DNA from: Haliea sp.
GTDB lineage: Bacteria > Pseudomonadota > Gammaproteobacteria > Pseudomonadales > Halieaceae
DNA length: 33,727 bases
Assembly (NCBI GenBank): GCA_002862985.1
Contig: PKCY01000139.1
Location: 1-33,727 of the forward strand
Reading direction: 5' to 3'
This document shows positions 17,732 to 25,059 of this stretch, one piece after another. Every line of letters starts with the position of its first letter. The first letter of the stretch is position 1. The notes below the pieces were generated by a model. It saw only the letters and a list, made by a program, of their open reading frames with translations. It had not been told where the DNA came from and searched no databases. The position numbers and the translations under genes are program-made.

Positions 17732-18349
17732 ATGGTACTCCTGAAATTATTAATAGAAGAGGGGCAAATCACCGACCCTGATAGCCCTCGCGGCAGGCTA
17801 CTGGACCAGGCGGCGCAGTTATTTTTGCAAAAAGGCTATGAGCGCACCACCGTGCGCGATCTTGCCAGCGCAGTCGGTATTCAGTCCGGCAGTATTTTCC
17901 ATCACTTTTCTTCCAAAGAAGACATTCTCAAAGCAGTGATGTCCGAGGCCCTGGTGTACTTCATAGAAGAGTTGCGTGCTGCGATCGAGGCGGCTCAGAA
18001 TCCCCGACACAGGTTACTGGCTTGTATTCGCAGCGAGCTGCAGTTCACTATCGGGGCCGATACTACGGCGGTTATGTCATTACTGATATCCGAATGGCGT
18101 TCTTTGTCCGTCGAGGCCCAGGGAGACATCCTCCATTATCGCAGCCGCTATGAGCAACAGTGGCTGGATGTGTTGAACGGCGCCAAAGAAGTCGGTTTGG
18201 TGGACGGCGACGTATTTGTAATGCGCAGGCTGCTTGCCGGTGCAATTCACTGGACGACAACCTGGTTCCAGCTCGACGGCGAGTTATCACTCGAGGCATT
18301 GGCCAATGAAACACTGCATCTTGTGTGTTCCGGCGACAGTCAAATCTGA
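17732..18349 (+). CDS. TetR/AcrR family transcriptional regulator
   Basis: The frame is open from a TTG at 17651, but that codon lies inside the operator palindrome and the first 27 codons do not look like protein. The ATG at 17732 gives 205 residues and keeps the whole DNA-binding domain; a TTG at 17714 is also possible. The N-terminal helix-turn-helix reads 'LLDQAAQLFLQKGYERTTVRDLA' then 'VGIQSGSIFHHFSSKEDIL', classic for TetR proteins. The C-terminal ligand domain is typical in length and divergent. TetR regulators next to acyl-CoA dehydrogenases usually repress and are released by an acyl-CoA or pathway intermediate. The stop overlaps the start of the SDR gene by one base, so it heads the long operon and probably autoregulates. 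The effector is unknown. Confidence 0.9.
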   Translation: MVLLKLLIEEGQITDPDSPRGRLLDQAAQLFLQKGYERTTVRDLASAVGIQSGSIFHHFSSKEDILKAVMSEALVYFIEELRAAIEAAQNPRHRLLACIRSELQFTIGADTTAVMSLLISEWRSLSVEAQGDILHYRSRYEQQWLDVLNGAKEVGLVDGDVFVMRRLLAGAIHWTTTWFQLDGELSLEALANETLHLVCSGDSQI

Positions 18350-19107
18350 TGGCAGCTGACCTTCAGGGTAAACACGCGCTCGTGGTTGGCGCCAGTAGCG
18401 GTATAGGTAGTGCCATTGCATTACAGCTGGCGCACTCTGGTGCTTCGGTGGTGGTGGCAGCGCGGCGTAAGGAAGAGGCCGAAGCGGTAGTTGCCGAGAT
18501 TTGCGCTAGCGGAGGTTCGGCCAGCTACCTGCCTGTTGATGTTGGCAATACCGCGGCAGTGCAGTCTCTCATTGAAGCCGCCGTGGCTGCATACGGGCCC
18601 CTGCATATCGCCGTTAACAATGCAGGTATAGAGGGCACTCCCTTTGTACCTACGGCAGACTATGATGAAACAGTATTTGACGCGGTGATCGATACCAATT
18701 TGAAGGGTGTGTGGCGCTGCATGAAATATGAAATCCCGCAGATGGTCGAGGGCGGTGTCATTATCAATATGTCGTCGATTGCAGGACTGGGCGCGAACGA
18801 GATGATGGGCTGCGCCTACACCGCCAGCAAACACGCCATTATCGGCATGACGAAAACAGCGGCACGTGAATACGCGGATAAAGGTATCCGCGTGAACGCC
18901 ATTTGTCCCGGCGTAATTACGACTGATATTGCTAAGCGCAGTTTTTTGCAGGATAAGTCGGTGGCGCGCAAGGTGTTAAAAATGCACCCGCTTGGTCGTT
19001 TTGGTACTGCGCAGGAGGTGGCAGATGCGGTGTTATGGCTAGGCAGTGATCAGTCCGCTTTTATGACCGGCCACGCGCTGGTGCTCGATGGCGGCGCATC
19101 CTGCTAG
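18349..19107 (+). CDS. Short-chain dehydrogenase/reductase (SDR 1)
   Basis: The ATG at 18349 overlaps the TetR stop (TGATG), arguing for translational coupling; an in-frame upstream codon at 18325 would lie within the TetR gene. The 252-residue protein is a classical SDR: cofactor loop 'GASSGIG' (14-20), 'NNAG' (90-93), catalytic Ser143 ('MSSIAG'), Tyr157 and Lys161 ('YTASK'), and the C-terminal 'FMTGHALVLDGG'. Two arginines at the end of strand 2 (Arg39-Arg40) hint at NADP(H) preference. SDRs of this type oxidise or reduce hydroxyl/keto groups on steroids, terpenoids or 3-hydroxyacyl-CoAs. As the first enzyme gene of the operon it is likely to oxidise an alcohol intermediate before CoA activation or decarboxylation; the direction and substrate are not known. 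Confidence 0.94.
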   Translation: MAADLQGKHALVVGASSGIGSAIALQLAHSGASVVVAARRKEEAEAVVAEICASGGSASYLPVDVGNTAAVQSLIEAAVAAYGPLHIAVNNAGIEGTPFVPTADYDETVFDAVIDTNLKGVWRCMKYEIPQMVEGGVIINMSSIAGLGANEMMGCAYTASKHAIIGMTKTAAREYADKGIRVNAICPGVITTDIAKRSFLQDKSVARKVLKMHPLGRFGTAQEVADAVLWLGSDQSAFMTGHALVLDGGASC

Positions 19108-19192
19108 TGATCGGAGAAAAGGTGCACCTTACCGGAACGATATCGATCGACAGATCAACCAATGAAGGATGCAAATAGAGAGTGACGATGCA

Positions 19193-19933
19193 ATGAAACG
19201 GATGACTGCAATAAGTGGGCCCGACTTTGGTGTGGATGCGCCGCCCTATGCGATGCCCCCCTACCAGTACCGCAATAACGAGATGTTCACTCTAAAAATT
19301 GAGACGGACCCGGCGTACCTAAGGTCGCTGGTGCCAGAACCGATGGTGCCAAACGAAGGCAATCTGCTGGTGATTTATGTGGGCCGTTTACGCGTCGCAG
19401 AACCCAAGGCAATTACCTACGGTGAGGCTGGCATTATGGTGCCAGTGCGTATGGGTGATCGGGTCGGAACTTATCTGCCAGTGTTATACCTTGATGAAGT
19501 GGAGTTGCTGACTTCTGGTCGCGAGGTGTGGGGATTCCCCAAGTTCCCGGCAGAAGTGTCCTTTTGTCGTGACGAGAACGCAGTGGAAGCCAAGGTAACC
19601 AATGCAGGGGTCGATATTATTCATATGCAGATGCAGCTCGAGCAGTGGGGTGAGCCCATCCCGGTGTTCGACCGAGAGCATTTCCTGTTGAAGTCTATAC
19701 CCTCAGTGAGTGGCACCGGTTATGACGTGCGCCAGATTAATACTTGTAGGGTGCGCAATGATCAGCGCAAGGAAATTTGTGAAGGAAAAGCAGATCTGAC
19801 CTTGCGCTCATCGTCCAATAGTCCAATGGGAGAAGTCCCTATCAAGTCGATAGTCAGTTCGATTTATACAATAGGCGATATCATCCTCGACCGGGGAGAA
19901 GTCATTTACGACTACCTGGATGGGGCACACTGA
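19193..19933 (+). CDS. Acetoacetate decarboxylase-like protein
   Basis: The frame opens at an ATG at 19169; ATGs at 19193 and 19202 are also usable and the choice is uncertain. I favour 19193 because the first candidate has no properly spaced ribosome binding site. The product is about 246 residues, as in acetoacetate decarboxylase (ADC). The key segment 'REVWGFPKFPAEV' contains the Schiff-base lysine (Lys117 from this start), and 'YGEAG' upstream matches the acidic residue region of the ADC pocket. ADC enzymes decarboxylate beta-keto acids through an imine; related ADC-superfamily proteins do aldolase or dehydratase chemistry instead. In this operon it could decarboxylate a beta-keto acid made by the SDR. 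It is followed directly by, or overlaps by 14 bases, the acyl-CoA ligase gene. Confidence 0.88.
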   Translation: MKRMTAISGPDFGVDAPPYAMPPYQYRNNEMFTLKIETDPAYLRSLVPEPMVPNEGNLLVIYVGRLRVAEPKAITYGEAGIMVPVRMGDRVGTYLPVLYLDEVELLTSGREVWGFPKFPAEVSFCRDENAVEAKVTNAGVDIIHMQMQLEQWGEPIPVFDREHFLLKSIPSVSGTGYDVRQINTCRVRNDQRKEICEGKADLTLRSSSNSPMGEVPIKSIVSSIYTIGDIILDRGEVIYDYLDGAH

Positions 19934-21485
19934 GGCTATGTTCGGGCGTATCGACGATTACCTGGATTATCATGCACGCGTGCATGCACAGACCGTGTTT
20001 GTCACCGATGAACAGCACACATTCACATTTTTCGAGGCGCGTGAGCGCGTAGACCACATTGCTGCCCGAATGGCCGCCGCAGGCCTTCTTAAGGGCGATC
20101 GAATTGCCTTGCTGGGAAAAAACTCAATCGAATTTTTCTTTATGTATTTGTCTTGCGCCCGGTTGGGTGTGGTGCCGGTGGGGATTAATTATCGGCTTAC
20201 GCCCGCTGAAAGCGCCTTTATTGTGCGTGATGCTACGGCAAAGTATCTGTTCGCTGATGCCGAACTAATCGGTCCGGTGGCCGGTGCCTGTGACGATGTG
20301 ACCGCCATATGCCTGTTTGGGAAAGTCCCTGAATACCCATCATTTGAGCAATGGCTGGAAAGTGAAGTGCGAGCCTTTGAGAGAGCGGATATCGACCCCG
20401 ATGACATCATGTCGCAAATGTATACCAGCGGAACCACCGGTTTGCCCAAAGGTGTATTGCTCTCTCATAGCAACATTATCAGCAACGTCTATCAGACTTC
20501 CCTGGGCAGTGAATACACGTTTATGGCGGGCGGTGAGTTTCTACTGGTTGCGCCTATGTACCACGCAGCGGGGATTATGATCGGCTATACCGGCGTGTTG
20601 CAGGGTCTCACCTTAGTGATTCACCGTGAGTACGATTCTGCACGGGTGGTCGAAACACTGCAGCGCAGGCCGATTGTCGCCGTGACTCTTGTGCCCGCAA
20701 TGTTACAGATGATTGTAGACAGCGTGCCCAACCTCGACGATATGCAGTTCGAGGACCTGCGCCTGATCTACTACGGCGCCTCGCCCATCGGTGTGCCCAT
20801 GTTGCGAAGAGCTATCGAGATATTTGATTGCGACTTCACTCAGGGCTACGGCCAGACCGAAGCGAATTCGATTGTGGCGATGTTGTCTGCCTCAGATCAC
20901 CGGCGGGCATTGGCGGGACGCCCCGAGATACTAGCCGCCTGTGGTCGGGCGGCGTTCAATACAGAATTGCGGGTTATCGACGGCGATGGCGCTGCGTTGC
21001 CCGCGGGTGAAGCGGGCGAAATTATCGCCCGTGGGCCGCAGGTGATGCGGGGCTACTGGAACAACGCTGAAGCCACCGCCCAGACACTGCGCGATGGATG
21101 GCTCTATACCGGTGATGTGGGGTGCTTCGACAGTGACGGCTATCTGACCATCGTCGGGCGTGTGAATGACATGATTATTTCCGGTGGCGAGAATATCTAT
21201 CCGGCGGAGATTGAAAATATTTTGACCTTGCATCCAAAAATTCACGAGGCGGCGGTGATTGGAGTTAGTCATCGTAAATGGGGTGAGGTACCCCTGGCAA
21301 TTCTGGTGGCCAACGGCGACCAACCTCCCGTCGCCGAAGAGGTGCAGTCGCACTGCCGTGAGCGTCTGGCTGCGTTCAAAGTTCCTGCACATGTATACCT
21401 GATCGACGTTATACCCCGCAATCCCAGCGGGAAAGTGCTTAAACAACAATTACGCAATGACATTGGAAAAGACTATGACGAGTGA
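19920..21485 (+). CDS. Acyl-CoA synthetase / AMP-dependent ligase (1)
   Basis: The 521-residue protein belongs to the ANL superfamily. It has the P-loop-like 'MYTSGTTGLPKG' (167-178), 'YYGASPI', the adenine-binding 'QGYGQTEAN', the 'YTGDVGCFDSDGYLTIVGRVNDMI' hinge region with its Asp and Arg, and the C-terminal 'NPSGKVLK' lysine for adenylation. It would activate a carboxylic acid to an acyl-CoA with ATP via an acyl-AMP. The ATG at 19920 overlaps the previous gene by 14 bases; the ATG at 19938 directly after the upstream stop is an alternative start that loses six residues and no domain. Its position between an ADC-like and a crotonase gene suggests it activates an acid intermediate of the pathway. 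Chain length and structure of the substrate cannot be read out. Confidence 0.95.
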   Translation: MGHTEAMFGRIDDYLDYHARVHAQTVFVTDEQHTFTFFEARERVDHIAARMAAAGLLKGDRIALLGKNSIEFFFMYLSCARLGVVPVGINYRLTPAESAFIVRDATAKYLFADAELIGPVAGACDDVTAICLFGKVPEYPSFEQWLESEVRAFERADIDPDDIMSQMYTSGTTGLPKGVLLSHSNIISNVYQTSLGSEYTFMAGGEFLLVAPMYHAAGIMIGYTGVLQGLTLVIHREYDSARVVETLQRRPIVAVTLVPAMLQMIVDSVPNLDDMQFEDLRLIYYGASPIGVPMLRRAIEIFDCDFTQGYGQTEANSIVAMLSASDHRRALAGRPEILAACGRAAFNTELRVIDGDGAALPAGEAGEIIARGPQVMRGYWNNAEATAQTLRDGWLYTGDVGCFDSDGYLTIVGRVNDMIISGGENIYPAEIENILTLHPKIHEAAVIGVSHRKWGEVPLAILVANGDQPPVAEEVQSHCRERLAAFKVPAHVYLIDVIPRNPSGKVLKQQLRNDIGKDYDE

Positions 21486-22302
21486 AGATAAGGTACTTTT
21501 TGAAGTTCGCGACAATATTGGAATTATCACCCTCAATCGCGTCAAGCAACGCAACGCGCAAGATTTGGATCTGCTCAAGCAATTAGATGCAACCTGGACA
21601 CGCGCCGCCGAAGATAAGCAGGTAAAGGTGATTGTGCTCAAAGCCAACGGGCCACATTTTTCGGCCGGGCACGACATCACCGACCAGGCCATGGATCAGG
21701 TCACCTGCATCGACTGGGACAAAGAACCAGTTGCCGATCTTTATGCTTACGAGGCTGAGCATTTTCTAGGGTATTGCACAAAATGGCGAAACGTTCCCAA
21801 GCCGACTATTGCGGCTGTGCATGGCGCCTGCATCGCGGCCGGTTTGATGTTGATCTGGCCCTGTGATCTGATCATTGCGGCGGATAACGCGCGCTTCAGT
21901 GATCCGGTTGTCGCCATGGGCATTGGTGGTGTCGAGTATCACGCCCATACTTGGGAATTCGGCGCGCGCAAGGCCAAGGAAATATTGTTCACCAGTAGTT
22001 TTATCGATGCGCCCACCGCGGAGCAGCTCGGCATGGTAAACAAGGTGGTACCGCTGGATGATCTGGACGCCGAGGTGATGGCGATGGCCGAGGCGATCGC
22101 GCAAAAGCCTGCCTTTGGGTTGGCGATGGCCAAACGTGCGGTCAATCGCACTCAGGACATACAGGGTTACCAGAATTCTCTGGAAGCGGTCTTCGATATG
22201 CACCAGTTGGGCCACGGTAATTGTATTGCTGCGACGGGAAAGCCCATCTTTGCCTACCTGGATGAAATGAAAAAAGTTACAAAAGATGGCGGCAAAAGCT
22301 AA
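21475..22302 (+). CDS. Enoyl-CoA hydratase/isomerase (crotonase) family protein lacking both usual catalytic glutamates
   Basis: The start at 21475 has GGAAAAG upstream and overlaps the ligase gene by 11 bases; an in-frame ATG at 21457 is possible. The 275-residue product has the crotonase fold: 'LNRVKQRNA', oxyanion-hole segment 'HFSAGHDI' (61-68), 'AAVHGACIAAGLMLIWPCDL' (113-132) and 'AEQLGMVNKVVP'. Aligned by eye to rat crotonase, the position of Glu144 (GCELA) is Met125 and that of Glu164 (QPEILLG) is Val145, so both hydratase glutamates are absent. The nearby 'GIGGVEYHAH' could supply other acid/base residues. It probably is not a plain enoyl-CoA hydratase; isomerase, decarboxylase, thioesterase or retro-aldol/Claisen chemistry on a CoA thioester is possible. 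It directly precedes the biotin carrier gene. Confidence 0.88.
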   Translation: MTSEDKVLFEVRDNIGIITLNRVKQRNAQDLDLLKQLDATWTRAAEDKQVKVIVLKANGPHFSAGHDITDQAMDQVTCIDWDKEPVADLYAYEAEHFLGYCTKWRNVPKPTIAAVHGACIAAGLMLIWPCDLIIAADNARFSDPVVAMGIGGVEYHAHTWEFGARKAKEILFTSSFIDAPTAEQLGMVNKVVPLDDLDAEVMAMAEAIAQKPAFGLAMAKRAVNRTQDIQGYQNSLEAVFDMHQLGHGNCIAATGKPIFAYLDEMKKVTKDGGKS

Positions 22303-22523
22303 TGGTAACGCTCGACGTAGTTTCCGAGGTCACCGGCACTGTTTGGAAGATCGAGGCGCAGGTGGGACAAGAACTGAGCCCAGATGACACTGTACTGGTA
22401 ATCGAAAGCATGAAAATGGAAATTCCGATTGTTGCGCCCCAGGCAGGTATCGTCCGGGAAATTCTGGTTCAGGAAGCGGATATGATTCACGAAGGTGCCC
22501 CGGTGGCGCGTCTGGAGGTTTAG
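22302..22523 (+). CDS. Biotin carboxyl carrier protein (small, stand-alone)
   Basis: This 73-residue protein is essentially one biotinyl domain. The 'IESMKMEIP' motif places the biotinylated lysine at Lys38, between the two half-repeats typical of biotinyl/lipoyl domains ('VSEVTGTVWKIEAQVG' and 'APQAGIVREILVQEAD'). Biotin ligase would modify Lys38, and the swinging biotin would carry CO2 to a carboxyltransferase. In MCC, PCC and geranyl-CoA carboxylase this domain is normally fused to the biotin carboxylase alpha subunit; here it stands alone and no biotin carboxylase is in the window. The ATG shares a base with the stop of the crotonase gene (TAATG), so the two are translationally coupled. 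It is followed after 34 bases by the first carboxyltransferase gene. Confidence 0.93.
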   Translation: MVTLDVVSEVTGTVWKIEAQVGQELSPDDTVLVIESMKMEIPIVAPQAGIVREILVQEADMIHEGAPVARLEV

Positions 22524-22557
22524 GCATGGTCTTGAGATCCAGCAGCAGGCAAGGTGA

Positions 22558-24180
22558 ATGACTCGCTTCAAATCCAAACTGGATACAGTATCGCCGAGTT
22601 TCGCGAGCAACCGGAAAGATATGCTGCGGTTGATCGACACATTGGCTGAGGTGAGAACCAGGGCGGAAGCACTATCGGAAAAACGGCGACCCCGCTTTGC
22701 AGAGCGCGGCCAGTTAACGCCGCGGGAGCGACTGCAGCGATTGCTGGATCCCGGCATGCCTTTTCTGGAACTCTATGGTCTGGCTAACTTTTTGGTAGAT
22801 ACCATCGATCGTACGGCCTCAATTCCCGGAGCGAGCGTGCTCGCAGGCATCGGCTTTGTCAGCGGTTTGCGTGTACTGGTTTTGGTGGACGACAGTGGCA
22901 TTAGCGCCGGTGCGGCCACTCCAACCTCCGGTGAGAAAGTTGAGGCCTGTCTGGATGTAGCACTGCGGCATAAACTGCCCTTTGTGCATCTGGTAGAAAG
23001 TGCAGGTGCAGACCTGTTTGCCTATAAGGTGGAATCGTGGGCGCGCGCCGGCGGCATGTTTTATCGACATGCATTACTGAGTGCGGCCGGGATACCCACT
23101 ATCACGGTATTGCATGGGCCGGCCACAGCGGGCGGCGCCTATATGCCCGGTATGAGTGACTATGTTATTGGTGTGAAGGGGCGGGGCAGGGCGTCTTTGG
23201 GTGGTGCTGCTTTGGTGCGTGCCGCCACCGGTGAAATCTCTGAGGAAGAAGAGTTGGCGGGTACCGATATGCATGCCACAGTGTCTGGTCTGGTGGAATA
23301 CACTGCCGAAGACGACGCTCAGGCATTGCAAACTACGCGGGAGCTACTGACGCATCTCAACTGGAACGAACGCTGTAAATCGCCAGGTACGCAGGTGTTC
23401 GATGAGCCTCGCTATGCCCCCGATGAAATAGCCGGTCTGGTGCCGACGGATTATCGCAAGGCCTATGACGTACGCGAACTGATTGCACGCTTTGTTGACG
23501 CTTCCGCATTCGAGGACTTTAAACCGCGATATGGTGCATCCACAGTGTGCGCTCAGGCGGCAATTTACGGTAACCCCTGCGGGATCATCGGTAACAACGG
23601 CCCCATCGATCCAGATGGCGCCGCCAAGGCAACGCAATTTATGCAGCTGTGTGATCAGGCGGGTACGCCCGTTATTTTTCTCAGTAATACCACCGGCTAT
23701 ATGGTGGGCAGGGAGTACGAGCGTGCGGGTATGATCAAGCACGGTTCAAAAATGATTCAGGCCGTATCCAATATTCGCGTACCGAAACTCACGCTCTATA
23801 TCGGCGCAAGTTTTGGCGCTGGAAATTACGGCATGTGCGGACTGGGTTATGATCCCGATTTTTTGTTCACCTGGCCGAATGCCACCACGGGTGTTATGGG
23901 CGGAGAGCAAGCGGCTCTAACGATGGACCACGTAGCGCGCAGCGGAGCTGAGCGACGCGGACAGGTGGTGGATGAAGACGCGTTACTACAGCAGAGCGAG
24001 GAACTGACGAAGTACTTCAGCGACCAGTCTGATGCATTTTATACCTCGGGGCGAATGCTGGATCAGGGCATGATCGACCCGCGCGATACTCGCCGAGTAC
24101 TCGGCTTTGCACTGCAAACTTGTTGGGAGTCGCGCCATCGAGAACTGCGCGCCAACAGTTTTGGGGTAGCGCGAATGTGA
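22558..24180 (+). CDS. Acyl-CoA carboxylase carboxyltransferase subunit, methylcrotonyl/geranyl-CoA carboxylase beta type
   Basis: The 540-residue product contains both halves of the carboxyltransferase fold. The first half has 'RGQLTPRERLQRLLDPG' (50-66), 'ISAGAATPTSGEKVEA' and oxyanion-loop 'GGAYMPGMSDY' (192-202). The second half has 'NTTGYMVGREYERAGMIKHG' and 'GASFGAGNYGMCG' (416-428) followed by 'WPNATTGVMGGEQAA'. The 'GYMVGREYE' and 'GAGNYGMCG' signatures are those of methylcrotonyl-CoA and geranyl-CoA carboxylase beta subunits, which transfer CO2 from biotin to the gamma carbon of a beta-methyl enoyl-CoA. That enables breakdown of beta-branched isoprenoid chains. AAGGTG precedes the ATG. 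The adjacent BCCP is its obvious partner; no alpha subunit is visible. The isoprenoid-type substrate is an inference from these motifs. Confidence 0.93.
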   Translation: MTRFKSKLDTVSPSFASNRKDMLRLIDTLAEVRTRAEALSEKRRPRFAERGQLTPRERLQRLLDPGMPFLELYGLANFLVDTIDRTASIPGASVLAGIGFVSGLRVLVLVDDSGISAGAATPTSGEKVEACLDVALRHKLPFVHLVESAGADLFAYKVESWARAGGMFYRHALLSAAGIPTITVLHGPATAGGAYMPGMSDYVIGVKGRGRASLGGAALVRAATGEISEEEELAGTDMHATVSGLVEYTAEDDAQALQTTRELLTHLNWNERCKSPGTQVFDEPRYAPDEIAGLVPTDYRKAYDVRELIARFVDASAFEDFKPRYGASTVCAQAAIYGNPCGIIGNNGPIDPDGAAKATQFMQLCDQAGTPVIFLSNTTGYMVGREYERAGMIKHGSKMIQAVSNIRVPKLTLYIGASFGAGNYGMCGLGYDPDFLFTWPNATTGVMGGEQAALTMDHVARSGAERRGQVVDEDALLQQSEELTKYFSDQSDAFYTSGRMLDQGMIDPRDTRRVLGFALQTCWESRHRELRANSFGVARM

Positions 24181-24249
24181 CGTGGCTGAAATTACAGGAC
24201 AGTAACGGGTAATGATCTATGGTTCGAAAAACGGGCGGAGGCCGAGGCA

Positions 24250-25032
24250 ATGGCGACTGGATATCAGCGTTTTGAAGGAAAGGTGGTTGTCGTAACAGGC
24301 GCTGCCGGCGATATAGGAAGAGAAACTATCCAGCGTTTTGCCCGGGAGGGCGCTCACGTAGTGGCAGTGGATTTTAATGCAGACAGGGCTTCAACCCTGA
24401 CCAATGAATTACAGTCGCAGGGCTTTCTTTGCTCCGCTGTCGGGGCCGATGTTACACAGGAAGCAGATGTAAAACGCTACGTTGAACATGCTTGTACCGA
24501 GTTCGGCGGCGTCGATGTGCTGTTTAACAATGCCGGCATGGAGGGAGAGTCCAGTGATATTGGTGACTGTGACCTTGATGATTTTGACCGGGTTATGGCG
24601 GTGAATGTGCGCGGTGTGATTCTGGGTATGAAATATGTGGTGCCAGTGATGCAAGCTAGGGGCGGTGGCGCCATCGTCAATACTGCATCGGTGGCTGGCA
24701 TGTCTGGTGCACCTGGATTGACCAGTTACTGTGCTAGCAAACATGCGGTGATCGGTCTGACCCGCTCGGTGGCTATGCAGCAGGGTGTGAACAATATCCG
24801 CGTTAATGCGGTGTGTCCTTCACCCATGACCGGACGCATGATGTCGTCGATAGAACAAAAAATGCAGCCGGACGATGCGGCGGCAGTACATGATGCGCTA
24901 ATCGCTACGATTCCGCTGGGTCGCTATGCAACGCCTGCGGATGTTGCCAGCATGGTGACGCATTTGTGCAGCGAAGAGGCTGCATTTTTGAATGGGGGTC
25001 TCTATCCTGTTGACGGCGGGGTGTCGGCGTGA
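24250..25032 (+). CDS. Short-chain dehydrogenase/reductase (SDR 2)
   Basis: The 260-residue product is a classical SDR with 'TGAAGDIG' (16-23) as cofactor loop, 'NNAG' (93-96), catalytic Ser147 ('NTASVAG'), Tyr160 and Lys164 ('YCASK'), and the C-terminal 'FLNGGLYPVDGG'. Asp41 at the end of the second strand ('AVDFN') favours NAD over NADP, unlike SDR 1 in the same operon, so this one is more likely an oxidative dehydrogenase. It begins the second half of the operon, 69 bases after the first carboxyltransferase, and is followed by a second ligase and a second carboxyltransferase. It may oxidise a 3-hydroxyacyl-CoA or a cyclic alcohol; the substrate is unknown. Confidence 0.94.
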   Translation: MATGYQRFEGKVVVVTGAAGDIGRETIQRFAREGAHVVAVDFNADRASTLTNELQSQGFLCSAVGADVTQEADVKRYVEHACTEFGGVDVLFNNAGMEGESSDIGDCDLDDFDRVMAVNVRGVILGMKYVVPVMQARGGGAIVNTASVAGMSGAPGLTSYCASKHAVIGLTRSVAMQQGVNNIRVNAVCPSPMTGRMMSSIEQKMQPDDAAAVHDALIATIPLGRYATPADVASMVTHLCSEEAAFLNGGLYPVDGGVSA

Positions 25033-25059
25033 AAGGCCACTGCGGGGGAGCGACGTCCC

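Noticed and set aside
19122-19178. Short GTG-started 18-codon frame after a GGAG-like site, just before the ADC-like gene, considered as a leader peptide
   Set aside because: No attenuator-type hairpins or codon bias were seen; the purine stretch alone is not enough support.
20931-21449. Long minus-strand frame opposite the first acyl-CoA ligase
   Set aside because: It lies entirely antisense to a well-supported ligase gene, its translation lacks any domain, and it has no ribosome binding site; it is a shadow of the coding strand.
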